Notes under the pieces: model-generated
Told to the model about the DNA's origin: nothing
Databases searched by the model: none
What the model saw: the letters and a program-made list of their open reading frames with translations, nothing else
Translations under genes and position numbers: made by a program
In this document: positions 63,287 to 64,000 of the stretch, one piece after another
How the letters are laid out: every line of letters begins with the position of its first letter
How positions within the stretch are numbered: the stretch's first letter is position 1
NCBI GenBank assembly: GCA_944393685.1
Contig: CALYAW010000002.1
Coordinates: 205,586 to 269,585 of the forward strand
Origin: an uncultured Alphaproteobacteria bacterium
GTDB taxonomy: Bacteria; Pseudomonadota; Alphaproteobacteria; RF32; CAG-239
Length of the DNA stretch: 64,000 bases
Direction: 5' to 3'

Positions 63287-64000
63287 TTAACAATCTTGCG
63301 TCTCTTTATGAAAGCCTATTCTATCTTTGACAATAAAGAGCGGACGCTTCTTTACTTCAACAAAAACTTTGGCTAGATATTCTCCTATAATTCCTAAAGA
63401 AACCAGCTGTACTCCACTAAAAACAGTAATAATCGTCACCAAAGACGCCCATCCAACAATTGTGCCTCGAACCGACCATCGATATATGACAAAACACAAA
63501 AAAACAACACTCAAAAAACAAATAAAAAATCCTAAAAATGTTACCATTCGTAACGGAACTATTGAAAAATTAGAAACGCCATTCCATGCCAAAGCTACCA
63601 TTTTCTTGAGAGGATATTTAGTTTCTCCGGCTTGGCGCGCCGTTCGATCGTAATAAACCTGAGCAGACTTAAAACCAAGCAATGGAACAATGGCCCGTAA
63701 AAATAGGTTTCGCTCGGGAAATTGTTTTAAGGTTTCAACCGCTCTTTTGGTCATCATGCGGAAGTCGGCATGATTATATACAATATTAACACCTAAAATC
63801 TTTAGAAGACGGTAATATAATGTCGCACTCGTTCGCTTGAAAAAACTATCGGTCTTTCTGGAATCTCGAACACCATAGACTATATCACAGCCGTCTTCTA
63901 TTTTTTCGAGCATTTGATCGATACAGTCTGGATTATCCTGCAAATCGGCATCAATTGTGACATAAATATCGGCGCTGATATCATACATACCGGCTAAAAT
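63287..64000 (-). CDS. Membrane glycosyltransferase family 2, N-terminus outside the window
   Basis: The gene runs past the window end; in-frame codons ILAG precede the first visible Met at 63988. The visible part holds the DADLQD motif, the YGVRDSRKTDSFFKRTSATL segment with the GT-2 acceptor region, and two C-terminal membrane helices (VTFLGFFICFLSVVFLCFVI and LVTIITVFSGVQLVSLGIIG). It matches GtrB/dolichyl-phosphate-mannose-synthase-like enzymes that load a sugar on undecaprenyl phosphate. Leftward, stop at 63287. Confidence 0.88.
   Translation of the reverse strand: MLAGMYDISADIYVTIDADLQDNPDCIDQMLEKIEDGCDIVYGVRDSRKTDSFFKRTSATLYYRLLKILGVNIVYNHADFRMMTKRAVETLKQFPERNLFLRAIVPLLGFKSAQVYYDRTARQAGETKYPLKKMVALAWNGVSNFSIVPLRMVTFLGFFICFLSVVFLCFVIYRWSVRGTIVGWASLVTIITVFSGVQLVSLGIIGEYLAKVFVEVKKRPLFIVKDRIGFHKETQDC

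Overview
The window reads as chromosome of an AT-rich alphaproteobacterium carrying the head end of a short-tailed (podovirus-like) prophage. The host class rests on CtrA, ChpT, the fliI-fliJ pair beside ctrA, TrmFO, the ffh-rpsP-rimM-trmD-rplS block and an M16 peptidase of the mitochondrial processing type. The low GC, many exported proteins of unknown family and several genes without a Shine-Dalgarno sequence would suit an uncultured host-associated or gut lineage, but that is inference.

Layout. 1-8 kb: prophage, with a leftward head module (terminase large subunit, a GroES-like co-chaperonin, P22-type portal, small proteins, scaffold-like protein, major capsid protein), then a divergent control region with five copies of a 15-bp operator, an S24 repressor and small early genes. 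8-14 kb: dps, tRNA-Thr, murD-type ligase, MscS-type channel and an aspartate-semialdehyde-dehydrogenase-like protein without its catalytic residues. 14-22 kb: hisS, two unknown genes, the rplS/trmD/rimM/rpsP/ffh block, and a CoA-disulfide-reductase/rhodanese fusion whose redox Cys is replaced by Ser. 22-26 kb: tRNA-Glu, cheR, a receiver protein, chpT and a large exported protein. 26-32 kb: trmFO, squalene genes hpnC-hpnD-hpnE, two AT-leader membrane genes including an SPFH lipoprotein, and elbB. 32-43 kb: M16 peptidase, ispH, an AlbA_2 protein, rnhA, a DsbD/ScsB-like reductase, yqgE, ctrA, fliI, fliJ and sodB. 43-54 kb: cyclophilin; an ATP-grasp ligase / inactive transglutaminase-7TM / retropepsin-like protease trio; a candidate papain-fold protein; an OprB-like porin; a Cys-repeat secreted protein; and small genes of unknown origin. 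54-59 kb: an operon of four exported proteins including a lytic transglycosylase. 58-64 kb: uracil-DNA glycosylase, a TPR lipoprotein, clpX, clpP and a glycosyltransferase cut by the window end.

The most unusual signal is a 146-bp element present in two identical copies (43177-43322 and 61147-61292). Each copy sits between a stop codon and an intrinsic terminator, in the transcribed direction, and is built of several hairpins, three of them capped by a TWAC tetraloop. It could be a structured 3' UTR RNA or a REP/MITE-like repeat. Other points of interest are the phage co-chaperonin, the solved operator set, the terminators in front of the phage head genes, two enzyme homologues missing catalytic residues, and the exported-protein operon at 54-58 kb.

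Limits: gene calls come from reading frames, start signals and remembered family motifs. No database or structure search was possible, and family names for unusual proteins are recognitions by eye.
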